Origin: Deltaproteobacteria bacterium
Lineage (GTDB): Bacteria; Desulfobacterota; Binatia; Binatales; Binataceae
Length of the DNA: 21,120 nucleotides
NCBI GenBank assembly: GCA_021799555.1
Contig: JAJZAG010000023.1
Span: 1 to 21,120 of the forward strand
Direction: 5' to 3'
Shown piece by piece: positions 14,953 through 21,120 of this stretch; within the stretch, counting starts at the first letter, position 1, and each line of letters begins with the position of its first letter. The notes beneath the pieces are model-generated. The model had not been told where the DNA came from, did not search any database, and saw only the letters and a list, made by a program, of their open reading frames with translations. Position numbers and translations under genes: made by a program.

Positions 14953-15546
14953 TCAGTGTTGCGCCGCGGCCATTGCGCGGATGATTTTGAGGGTCGCGCG
15001 GCAATCGCCGATCGCGCTGTGATCTCCCGAAGGCAGGCGCTGATAGCGATAGTCGTTTTTGCGGAAGTCCCACTCGCCGACGAATCGCGCATAGGCCAGC
15101 ATCGCACATTCCCATTGCGCGTCCGGCTTTCGCGCGCCGGTCATCAGCGCGGTTTGCGTGAGCAGCCTGCGATCGTACTCGGCGTTATATGCGACAATCC
15201 GCCGCTCGCGCACGGCTTCGGCGATGCGCGGCGCAAGCTCGGGAAAGGTTGGAGCGCCGGCAAGCCGTTCGAGGGTAATTCCGTGGACTGCTGTCGCCGC
15301 GGCTGGAATCGATTCGCGGGCGAGCGGACGGACCAGCGAATCAAGCACGACGCGCTCGTCGGGCGCGAGGATTCCAATCTGGATGATCTCGTCGGTAAGG
15401 CCCAGACCTGTGGTTTCCGTATCGAGTATTACCCATTCTTCAGGTGCGCGGAGCAACCCGCGAGCCCATTCGATCGCGGCGCGGCGATCGAGCGCGCGGC
15501 GGAGCCCCGCTCCACTTGTTTCTTGAACTTGCGATCCGCCCTGCAT
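14953..15546 (-). CDS. DnaQ-like 3'-5' exonuclease (DEDDh family)
   Basis: The 197-residue protein has all five residues of the DEDDh exonuclease site: Asp42 and Glu44 in ILDTETTG, Asp125 in VAYNAEYDRRLL, His176 and Asp181 in HSAIGDCRATL. The family includes the proofreading epsilon subunit of DNA polymerase III, ExoX and RNase T. The short length with no C-terminal polymerase-binding region makes a stand-alone repair or RNA-trimming nuclease more likely than the replicative proofreader. ATG 15546 is chosen over ATG 15561 because GGAGGT lies seven bases before it, and because a TATAAT element only ~12 bases upstream of 15561 would leave almost no leader for the longer form. It lies 42 bases downstream of the DNA glycosylase gene, so a repair pair is plausible. 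Confidence 0.9.
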   Translation of the reverse strand: MQGGSQVQETSGAGLRRALDRRAAIEWARGLLRAPEEWVILDTETTGLGLTDEIIQIGILAPDERVVLDSLVRPLARESIPAAATAVHGITLERLAGAPTFPELAPRIAEAVRERRIVAYNAEYDRRLLTQTALMTGARKPDAQWECAMLAYARFVGEWDFRKNDYRYQRLPSGDHSAIGDCRATLKIIRAMAAAQH

Positions 15547-15553
15547 CCGCTCC

Positions 15554-15559
15554 ACCTCC
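15554..15559 (-). promoter_or_regulatory. Ribosome binding site that decides the exonuclease start
   Basis: GGAGGT on the minus strand is seven bases before ATG 15546. It also lies inside the codons that follow the alternative ATG 15561, so the longer form would have to start before its own best ribosome binding site. Confidence 0.6.
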
Positions 15560-15572
15560 ATCCCCCGAAAAT

Positions 15573-15601
15573 ATTATAGCGCCTCCGCTCAGTTCCGCTT
15601 G
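15573..15601 (-). promoter_or_regulatory. Candidate promoter for the exonuclease gene
   Basis: A perfect TATAAT -10 hexamer is read on the minus strand at 15578-15573, giving a start of transcription about 20 bases before ATG 15546. The -35 position (15601-15596) reads AAGCGG, a poor match, and falls within the end of the glycosylase gene. It may be an internal promoter in addition to read-through from that gene. Confidence 0.35.
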
Positions 15602-16260
15602 CGGGTCGCGCGCTTTCTATCCACAGCGCCGTCGGGGAGCTTGATATCGAGACTTTGCCACAGGTACCAGGCAGCGGCTGTCCGGTAGGGAATCCAACGC
15701 GCGCCGAAGTCGCGCAGATCCTTCGGCGTCGGCGGCTCGCGCATCGCATAGGCGCGTGCGACGGCGTTGCGCACGCCAAGATCGTCAACCGGAAGAACAT
15801 CGGGCCGCGCGAGGTTAAACATCAGGAACATCTCGGCGGTCCAGCGGCCGATTCCCTTTACGCGCGTCAGGTCGGCGATAACTTCGTCATCGCTCATGCG
15901 CGAGAAACGATGAAAGTTGAGGACCCGATTCTCGACGTGCGCGGCCAGGTCCTTGATATACGCTGTCTTCTGTCCGGAGAGCCCGGCCTTGCGCAGGACG
16001 GCTTCGGGAGTCGCGAGAATTTCGGCGGGACTTGGAAACGCCCGGTGCGGACTGAGCGCGGCTACGCGTTGAAAAATCGCGGTTGCCGCGGCGCCCGCGA
16101 GTTGTTGAAAAATGATCGCGCGCGCCAGCGCCCGGAAACGTTCCGGACGGCGCACTATCCGGCATGGGCCGACTTCGGCGATAATCCGCGCCATGACCGG
16201 ATCGACGCGCGCGAGATGCATCCGCGCGGCGCGCGCGTATGGTACCGTTGACAGCGGCAT
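15589..16260 (-). CDS. HhH-GPD DNA glycosylase, AlkA-like (DNA-3-methyladenine glycosylase II)
   Basis: The enzyme removes alkylated bases from DNA to begin base-excision repair. The 223-residue protein has the helix-hairpin-helix VKGIGRWTAEMFLMF (134-148), followed by the Pro/Asp loop LPVDDLGVRNA carrying the catalytic aspartate (probably Asp160). The N-terminal half has the FQQLAGAAATAIFQRV helix that precedes this fold in AlkA-type enzymes. There is no iron-sulfur cluster cysteine motif, so it is not an endonuclease III or MutY, and no Ada regulator is fused or nearby. ATG 16260 is chosen because the frame's upstream extension (to 16395) is basic and overlaps the divergent gene. No strong ribosome binding site is seen. 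The C-terminus is a short Lys/Arg-rich tail. Confidence 0.9.
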   Translation of the reverse strand: MPLSTVPYARAARMHLARVDPVMARIIAEVGPCRIVRRPERFRALARAIIFQQLAGAAATAIFQRVAALSPHRAFPSPAEILATPEAVLRKAGLSGQKTAYIKDLAAHVENRVLNFHRFSRMSDDEVIADLTRVKGIGRWTAEMFLMFNLARPDVLPVDDLGVRNAVARAYAMREPPTPKDLRDFGARWIPYRTAAAWYLWQSLDIKLPDGAVDRKRATRKRN

Positions 16261-16355
16261 CGGGGTGCGCAAAATCTGCCACGGCCGCGCGCGACGATCA
16301 ATCGCCGGGCGCGCTCGGAGCGTCCGGCCAAGTTTCGAATGCGGGAGCGGAAGCC

Positions 16356-16826
16356 ATGTCACAGCCAATCGAATCAGGAGACGCGCAGGGCGCACGCGAC
16401 GAGCGGCTCGCGATGCGGGCGGAAAATGTTCGTCCGGGGATGCGGTTGGGCCCGATCTTCCACGTCATTTCCGCCGATCAAATTCGCGCATTCGTGACCG
16501 CAATCCGCTGCGAAAATCCAATTCACTCGGGCGCCGAAGCGCTCGCGCCGCCGACGATGCGCCTGCTCGATTACGCCCTGCTCATCGCCAAGCACTTCAA
16601 GGGCGGCAAAGGAGGAGTGCATGCCAAGCATTGGTGCGAGTATTTCGCGCCGCTGCGCGCCGGGCAGGCGGTGCGCGTCGAGGGGCTCATCACGGATGTG
16701 GCGCACAAGCGCGGAAAATTCTATTTCACCCTCGAATACGAAACGCGCGACGCCGCCACGGGCGAGCTTCTCACCCGTCAGGCGATAACCTCGGTGCTGC
16801 TCGACGAACAGGGGCGGATGCAATGA
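16356..16826 (+). CDS. MaoC-like hot-dog protein, first member of a pair
   Basis: The 156-residue protein resembles the N-terminal-type MaoC dehydratase half. The hot-dog segments are RPGMRLGPIFHVISADQIRAFVTAI, then the active-site-like ENPIH, then the HAKHWCEYFAPLRAGQAVRVEG strand region. In (R)-specific enoyl-CoA hydratases the motif is D-x-N-P-x-H; here Asp is replaced by Cys52 (C-E-N-P-I-H, His57 kept). Two such short proteins often form a heterodimer that hydrates a CoA thioester, as with actinobacterial ChsH1-ChsH2 and HadAB. ATG 16356 follows GGGAG at about nine bases; the frame opens at 16239 but that part has no family match. It overlaps the second member by four bases (ATGA). The acyl substrate is unknown. 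Confidence 0.82.
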   Translation: MSQPIESGDAQGARDERLAMRAENVRPGMRLGPIFHVISADQIRAFVTAIRCENPIHSGAEALAPPTMRLLDYALLIAKHFKGGKGGVHAKHWCEYFAPLRAGQAVRVEGLITDVAHKRGKFYFTLEYETRDAATGELLTRQAITSVLLDEQGRMQ

Positions 16827-17263
16827 GCACAGAAATTCCCAGTGTGAACGAAGGCGACGAGATCGCCGCCGCGCCGTATCTGCTTGATGACGCCGCGGGA
16901 GAAGCCTATACCGCGAGCGTGGAAGAGCCGCCGCGCCGCCGCAGCAAGAATATTCACAGCGATCCCGAGGCGGCGGCCAAGGCGGGATTCACCAAACCGA
17001 TCGCGGCGGGCGAGCAGACTATAGCGCTCATGATCCAGGCGATCGCCGACCGCTTCGGCGAGAATTTTTTCCGCGGCGGTCGCTTTGAGGTCGCGTTGAT
17101 AAAGCCAGTGCTTTACGGCGACACGCTCTCGGCGCGCGCCCGTGTCGAGCGGATCGTAAACGGATTCGCCGAGATGACGCTGCGGGTGGAGAATCAGCGT
17201 GCGGAAGCCGTCTTAACCGGCACGGCGCGCGCTCCGGTTGGCGGCGCGGTAATCGCGCGATGA
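16823..17263 (+). CDS. MaoC-like hot-dog protein, second member of a pair
   Basis: The 146-residue protein has the hallmark sequence of MaoC C-terminal-type halves: N-I-H-S-D-P-E-A-A followed by GFTKPIAAGEQT, then the second strand set around KPVLYGDTLSARARVERI. The start ATG overlaps the previous stop (ATGA), so the pair is translationally coupled and probably assembles into one enzyme. The conserved D-x-N-P-x-H hydratase motif is altered: the His is kept (His45) but the Asp position is Arg or Ser and the Pro is missing. It again overlaps the next gene by four bases. Known relatives hydrate enoyl-CoA in fatty-acid, sterol or C-C-bond metabolism; with both halves altered the reaction may differ. 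Confidence 0.82.
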   Translation: MSTEIPSVNEGDEIAAAPYLLDDAAGEAYTASVEEPPRRRSKNIHSDPEAAAKAGFTKPIAAGEQTIALMIQAIADRFGENFFRGGRFEVALIKPVLYGDTLSARARVERIVNGFAEMTLRVENQRAEAVLTGTARAPVGGAVIAR

Positions 17264-18279
17264 CCCAATCGGACCTAACCGTGCGCGGAGATCCATCCGC
17301 CGTCCGCTCGAGGGCGCCGTTATGGCGCAAAGCGATTCCGTACGCGGGCACGGTGATTATTTTCGCGCTGATCTTCTGGCGCATCTCGGCTTCAAAGGTT
17401 GCGGCGGATCTGAGGCAGGTTCCGATCGCGAAGTTCGTTGCGATCTTTCTGCCTTACTCAATCTTCTACTGCGTGATCGATTCATACTGCCTGACCTGGG
17501 TGGTGGGGCGCTTCAATGCGCCGATGCGATGGCGCGACATCCTGCCGATTCGCGCCAGCATGTACGTGCTCGCGATGCTGAACACGGGGCTCGCGCAAGG
17601 CGGCGTCGCATATTATCTGCATCGCAAAGGCGAGATCGGGTTCCTCGCCGCGCTGAGCTCGATATTGTTCATCGCGATACTCGAGGTCTATCAGCTTTTT
17701 CTCTTTTCAACGGTAGGCGTGATTTTCTACACGCCGATCGGAGCGACGCAGGCGCGGCTGATCGGAATCTTGCGCATCGTTTATGTGGCTGCGTGGGCGC
17801 TCTTGTTCGGGATGATGGCGTTTTTCGCGATCGCGCGGCGTCGCGAGGGGATTCGCCGCTGGGTCGAGCGCGGACGCGCCGGCGCGATCGCGGCAACGTT
17901 CATCGACGCGCGTCCGCTCGATTACGCGGCGGTGCTTGCGATCAAGGCGCCGACGTTTCTCGCCTCGGCGGTCGCCCATTTCTTTGCGCTCTCGATTTAC
18001 GGCGTATCGATTCCGGTGCTGCGGTTGATGCTGTTTTTGCCGCTGGTCTTTCTTGCCGGCGCGCTGCCGATCTCGATCGCGCATCTTGGGACCAGCCAGG
18101 CGGCGTGGCTGTTGTTCTTCGCAGGCAGTGCGGCGCCCGCGAAACTTGTCGCATACAGTCTGGTTGCGCAATTCACCTATATGTTCTGCAATGCGCTCAT
18201 CGGATTGTTCTTCGTGCCGCGCGCGACGCGCGAACTTACCGAGATGCGCCAGAGCGAGCCGGCCCCGAGTCCGGTCTGA
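17260..18279 (+). CDS. Multi-pass membrane protein, lysylphosphatidylglycerol-synthase-type flippase-like (UPF0104/YbhN-like)
   Basis: The 339-residue protein has about eight predicted hydrophobic helices (around 26-42, 58-80, 95-115, 130-160, 165-190, 215-245, 255-285, 295-320). It also has the features of the LPG_synthase_TM/UPF0104 family: Arg/Lys-rich cytoplasmic ends, a central Y-Y-L-H-R-K-G-E segment, and the late ...AHLGTSQAAWLLFFAG region. In MprF this membrane domain flips a modified lipid; stand-alone members have mostly unknown roles. There is no aminoacyl-transferase domain. ATG 17260 overlaps the preceding stop as ATGA, so it is co-translated with the MaoC pair, a link with no obvious explanation. 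The frame ends 24 bases before the convergent transporter operon. Confidence 0.78.
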   Translation: MTQSDLTVRGDPSAVRSRAPLWRKAIPYAGTVIIFALIFWRISASKVAADLRQVPIAKFVAIFLPYSIFYCVIDSYCLTWVVGRFNAPMRWRDILPIRASMYVLAMLNTGLAQGGVAYYLHRKGEIGFLAALSSILFIAILEVYQLFLFSTVGVIFYTPIGATQARLIGILRIVYVAAWALLFGMMAFFAIARRREGIRRWVERGRAGAIAATFIDARPLDYAAVLAIKAPTFLASAVAHFFALSIYGVSIPVLRLMLFLPLVFLAGALPISIAHLGTSQAAWLLFFAGSAAPAKLVAYSLVAQFTYMFCNALIGLFFVPRATRELTEMRQSEPAPSPV

Positions 18280-18302
18280 GCGCGGCGCGAATGCTTCTCG
18301 CT

Positions 18303-19898
18303 TCAGTGCGGGGAAATCCGGACTCGCTCGAATCGCGTCGGGCGCATCGGGTTGAGAATGTAGTGATGGACCCACGGCTGGTGAATCACGTCCACCACCG
18401 GATAATACAGGAACACCCACGGCGCATCGGCGATGGCGATTTGCTGGGCGCGATCGTAGAGCGCGTAGCGGCGCGCAAAATCGGTTTCTTGCGCCGCGCG
18501 GTCAAGCAGCGCCTCGAATTCCGGATTGTAATAGAAGCTGTCGTTGTTTGAGCCCCATTGGGTGCGCGACAGCAGCGTGCCGAGAACATTGGCTGGATCG
18601 GGGAAGTCGGCCTCCCATCCGTATAGAAACGCCTGCGCGGTGCGCGGCTGGCGTATAGTTTCGAGGAACGGTCCCCAGGCGACCGGCTTGAGTACCGCAT
18701 TGACTCCGACTTCGGCGAGATCCTGCTGGATCGATTGCCCAAGCATCAAAACGGTCGCATCGGCGCGCATCCAAATTTCGAATGTGAATCCCGGCCCGAG
18801 GTGCGCCGCTTCGAGCAGCGCGCGGGCGCGCGCAGGATCATGAGTGTAGCCCTTCAGATCGGGATCGTATCCCGGCAGATTTGGCGGTAACGGCGAATGC
18901 GCTACGACGCCGCGGCCGTTCAGGATCGCAACGAGCTTGTGGCGATCGACCGCATAGCTTATCGCGCGGCGCACGCGAATGTCGTCAAACGGCGGCATCT
19001 CGCAATTCATGCCTAGATACTCGGTGGTAACCGTGGTCTTGCGCAGCACGAGTTTGGCGAGCGCGGGCGTCTTCATGACGTAGGGAAATTCCGCCGGCGG
19101 TATCTGCGCGACAATATCAAGGTCGCCCGCCTCGAAGCGCAGCCATTGAAGTTCGGAATCGACGCCGAGCGAATCCACGACGGCGTCGATTCGCGGCAAT
19201 TCGTGGTCGAAGTAATACGGGTTGCGCGCGATTACGATTCGCTGGCCGCCAATCCATTCGCGCAGCATGAAGGCGCCGCTGCCGACCACGTGATGCGAGA
19301 AGTCATCGCCCCATCGCGCGACGATCTCGCGCGGGACCGCGGCCGCGAACGGCATCGCGAGCTTGTGCGGAAAAATCGGATCGGGCGCGCTCAAGTGGAA
19401 CACGATCGTCCACGGCCCGGGCGTCTCGATTCCGCTTACGTGCGCCGTGCGATGCGCCGCGAAGTCTTCGGCGCCGGCGATGCCGCGGTAATACTCCATT
19501 CCCTTTGAGCGCGTTGCCGGGTCGAGCACGCGCTCAATCCCGTAACGCACGTCGTCGCTGGTGACGGCGCGTCCGGTCGAAAACCGCGCGTCGTGGCGCA
19601 ATTGAAAGGTGAAGGTGGTCGCGTCGGGTGAGGCTTCCCAGCTCGCCGCGAGGTCGGGCTCGAGCGTGACGTTGTCCTCGCCGTAGCGCACGAGCGTGTC
19701 GAAAATCGCCTGCTCGAACGTCCATGAAAGCGTGTCGTAACCCGCGGCCGGATCGAGCGTCGGAATGTCATCGGCATCCGCAAGCCGCAGAACCGTCGCG
19801 TGCGGCGGAAGCTTAAGCGCGCCGCTTCGCGCCCGGCATCCGCCGAGCGCCGCGATCACCGCGGCGGCCAGCGCCACGACGATTTGCGCCGGTTTCAT
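18303..19898 (-). CDS. Extracellular solute-binding protein, family 5 (dipeptide/oligopeptide ABC transporter)
   Basis: The 531-residue lipoprotein captures peptides, nickel, or related small solutes outside the inner membrane and delivers them to the DppB/DppC-type permease. The lipobox ALGGC (Cys21) follows a hydrophobic signal segment. Family-5 landmarks are the N-terminal DADDIPTLDPAAGYDT, the central FTFQLRHDARFSTGRAVTSDDVRYGIERVLDP and the later RRAISYAVDRHKLV. The C-terminal AFLYGWEADFPDPANVL block is also typical of the family. The ATG at 19898 overlaps the stop of the permease gene by four bases; an open frame back to 20270 lies inside that gene and is a shadow. Substrate cannot be told. 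It is the last gene in the visible operon. Confidence 0.94.
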   Translation of the reverse strand: MKPAQIVVALAAAVIAALGGCRARSGALKLPPHATVLRLADADDIPTLDPAAGYDTLSWTFEQAIFDTLVRYGEDNVTLEPDLAASWEASPDATTFTFQLRHDARFSTGRAVTSDDVRYGIERVLDPATRSKGMEYYRGIAGAEDFAAHRTAHVSGIETPGPWTIVFHLSAPDPIFPHKLAMPFAAAVPREIVARWGDDFSHHVVGSGAFMLREWIGGQRIVIARNPYYFDHELPRIDAVVDSLGVDSELQWLRFEAGDLDIVAQIPPAEFPYVMKTPALAKLVLRKTTVTTEYLGMNCEMPPFDDIRVRRAISYAVDRHKLVAILNGRGVVAHSPLPPNLPGYDPDLKGYTHDPARARALLEAAHLGPGFTFEIWMRADATVLMLGQSIQQDLAEVGVNAVLKPVAWGPFLETIRQPRTAQAFLYGWEADFPDPANVLGTLLSRTQWGSNNDSFYYNPEFEALLDRAAQETDFARRYALYDRAQQIAIADAPWVFLYYPVVDVIHQPWVHHYILNPMRPTRFERVRISPH

Positions 19899-20710
19899 CG
19901 CGCGCGCCGTCCCAGGACGCCGTAGCCAAGCAGGTTGAAGCCGAGCACGGCGTAGAAGATCGCGAGCCCCGGCGAGATCGCGAGCCACGGCGCGGTGCGG
20001 AAATACATCGTGCCTTCGCTGACCATTCGGCCCCAGCTCGGCGCGGGCGGCGGTACCCCCAGTCCCAGAAAGCTCAGCGCCGCCTCGAGCAGCAGCGTGC
20101 CCGAAGTTCCGAGCACCGCCATCACGACGATAATCGGCGCGAGGTTCGGCAGCACGTGGCGTATGATCAGCCGCGGCGCCGGAGCGCCGAGTGCGCGCGC
20201 CGCCAGCACGAAATCGCGCGTTGTCATCGAAAGCGCTTCGGCGCGGACCACACGCGCGACCTGCGTCCACGAGACGACGCCGATCACGAGCAGCACGCTA
20301 ACGAGGCTGGGCCGCAAGACCGCGACGAACGCCATCGCAAGCAACAGAAACGGCAGCGAGAGCATCACGTCCGTAAACCGCATCAGCAGAAAATCAATCG
20401 CGCCGCCGAAGAATCCCGACACCAGTCCGATCGTGACGCCGATTGCCATCGTGATCGCCATCGCGGCGACTCCGACCGCGAGCGAAATCCGCGCGCCGTA
20501 AATAATGCGCGACAGCACGTCGCGGCCGAGTTGGTCGGTGCCGAGCGGGAATTGCATTGAAGGCGCGCCTGGATCACCGAAGGTCGAGGCGACCGCGCGC
20601 GCTGGATCGTGCGGCGCAAGTATAGGCGCGAAAATCGCCACCAGCACGAGGCTCAGCACCATCGCTCCGCCGACAACCTCGAGCCGGTTGAGCCGCCGCC
20701 GGGAGTTCAT
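19895..20710 (-). CDS. ABC transporter permease, DppC type
   Basis: The 271-residue inner-membrane protein is the DppC/OppC half of a peptide-type importer. An N-terminal hydrophobic helix (about residues 14-34, GGAMVLSLVLVAIFAPILAP) is followed by the BPD_transp_1 region. The EAA loop that contacts the ATPase is visible as TRDFVLAARALGAPAPRLIIRHVLPN. The GTDQLGRDVLSRIIYGARISL motif upstream is typical of DppC-type proteins. ATG 20710 overlaps the end of the DppB-type gene (ATGA); an earlier start at 20746 would lie within that gene. The ATPase genes are not in the window, and no ATPase follows the binding protein. Confidence 0.95.
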   Translation of the reverse strand: MNSRRRLNRLEVVGGAMVLSLVLVAIFAPILAPHDPARAVASTFGDPGAPSMQFPLGTDQLGRDVLSRIIYGARISLAVGVAAMAITMAIGVTIGLVSGFFGGAIDFLLMRFTDVMLSLPFLLLAMAFVAVLRPSLVSVLLVIGVVSWTQVARVVRAEALSMTTRDFVLAARALGAPAPRLIIRHVLPNLAPIIVVMAVLGTSGTLLLEAALSFLGLGVPPPAPSWGRMVSEGTMYFRTAPWLAISPGLAIFYAVLGFNLLGYGVLGRRAR

Positions 20711-21120
20711 CGCGCCTCGCCGAATCGGATGCGCGGATCGAGCCACGCGTACAGCATATCGACCGCGATATTGGCGGCGACAATCAAAAACGCGCTGAAC
20801 ACGACGATCCCCATGATGAGCGGAATATCGAGGTTAAACACCGCTTCGTATGCAAGCCGCCCGATCCCCGGCCAGTTGAAAACCGTCTCGGTCAAGACCA
20901 CGCCGGAGAACATGCTGGCCAGATCGAGACCCGCGATCGTCACGAGCGGCAGCATCGCGTTGGCCATCCCATGTTTCAGCATCGCGCGCGCGCCCGACAG
21001 CCCCTTGCCGCGCGCGGTGCGGATGTAATCCTGGTCCATTGCTTCGCTCAGATTTGCGTGCAGGATTCGCGAGTAGTAGCCGGCGGAGCCGAGCGCCAGA
21101 GTAATGGTCGGCATCACGAG
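20707..21120 (-). CDS. ABC transporter permease, DppB type, C-terminal part
   Basis: Reading from the right edge, about 137 residues of the C-terminal half of a DppB/OppB-type permease are present; the 5' part lies outside the window. The typical sequence is SRILHANLSEAMDQDYIRTARGKGLS with the EAA-loop element YIRTARGKGLSGARAMLKHGMANAMLP (here described by its first and last parts). It is followed by the hydrophobic segment VLTETVFNWPGIGRLAYEAV and a final membrane helix. It is the upstream neighbour of the DppC gene, coupled by an ATGA overlap, so the operon order is DppB, DppC, binding protein. Confidence 0.93.
   Translation of the reverse strand, partial: LVMPTITLALGSAGYYSRILHANLSEAMDQDYIRTARGKGLSGARAMLKHGMANAMLPLVTIAGLDLASMFSGVVLTETVFNWPGIGRLAYEAVFNLDIPLIMGIVVFSAFLIVAANIAVDMLYAWLDPRIRFGEAR

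Noticed and set aside
17322..18551. 409-codon plus-strand frame overlapping the flippase-like membrane gene
   Set aside because: It is the Arg/Asp-rich +1 shadow of a gene with clear membrane helices and a coupled start.
18303..20270. Extended N-terminus of the solute-binding protein back to 20270
   Set aside because: The extra 124 codons lie inside the DppC-type gene; ATG 19898 gives a proper lipoprotein signal and ATGA coupling.
1..21120. CRISPR arrays, insertion sequences, complete tRNAs, rRNAs and integrase/phage genes
   Set aside because: I looked for direct repeats, terminal inverted repeats, transposase or integrase motifs and full cloverleafs and saw none.

Overview
The window is a GC-rich, densely packed bacterial chromosome segment (about 60-65 % GC by eye, not computed). 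It carries an F420-type luciferase-like oxidoreductase, an ACMSD-like amidohydrolase, a split MaoC pair, a dipeptide-type ABC transporter and several signal-peptide or lipobox proteins. That mix fits a Gram-negative soil or sediment organism. My guess is the Binatota/Desulfobacterota-like lineages, but this rests on general gene style and is weak. There are no phage genes, insertion sequences, CRISPR arrays or complete RNA genes.

Layout. 1-1390 (+): the end of an Asp-box (BNR) propeller protein overlapping by one base a small MoaD/ThiS-type protein with a Gly-Gly end, then a glutathione S-transferase with a palindrome in its leader and a strong intrinsic terminator. 1412-4144: a secreted FG-GAP-like protein (-), a secreted alpha-carbonic anhydrase (+) and an unknown two-helix membrane protein (-). 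4310-9684: pyrF (+), a di-iron ferritin-like protein (-), then dprA and topA (+). 9698-12852 (-): an alpha/beta hydrolase, amidohydrolase and F420-dependent oxidoreductase, probably one degradative operon. 13104-14913 (+): two paralogous lipoproteins and a PEGA lipoprotein, an envelope operon of unknown role. 14953-16260 (-): an AlkA-like DNA glycosylase and a DnaQ-like exonuclease. 16356-18279 (+): two MaoC-type hot-dog proteins and a flippase-like membrane protein, joined by ATGA overlaps. 18303-21120 (-): a DppB-DppC-binding protein transporter operon, also joined by ATGA overlaps and cut at the right edge.

The pieces most worth a second look are the Asp-box/MoaD-like pair, the tandem lipoprotein plus PEGA operon, the MaoC pair whose two members both lack the usual catalytic Asp, and the carbonic anhydrase with an insertion in its active-site Thr loop. 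Most other genes are ordinary housekeeping or catabolic genes. No clearly new multi-gene defence or mobile system is visible.
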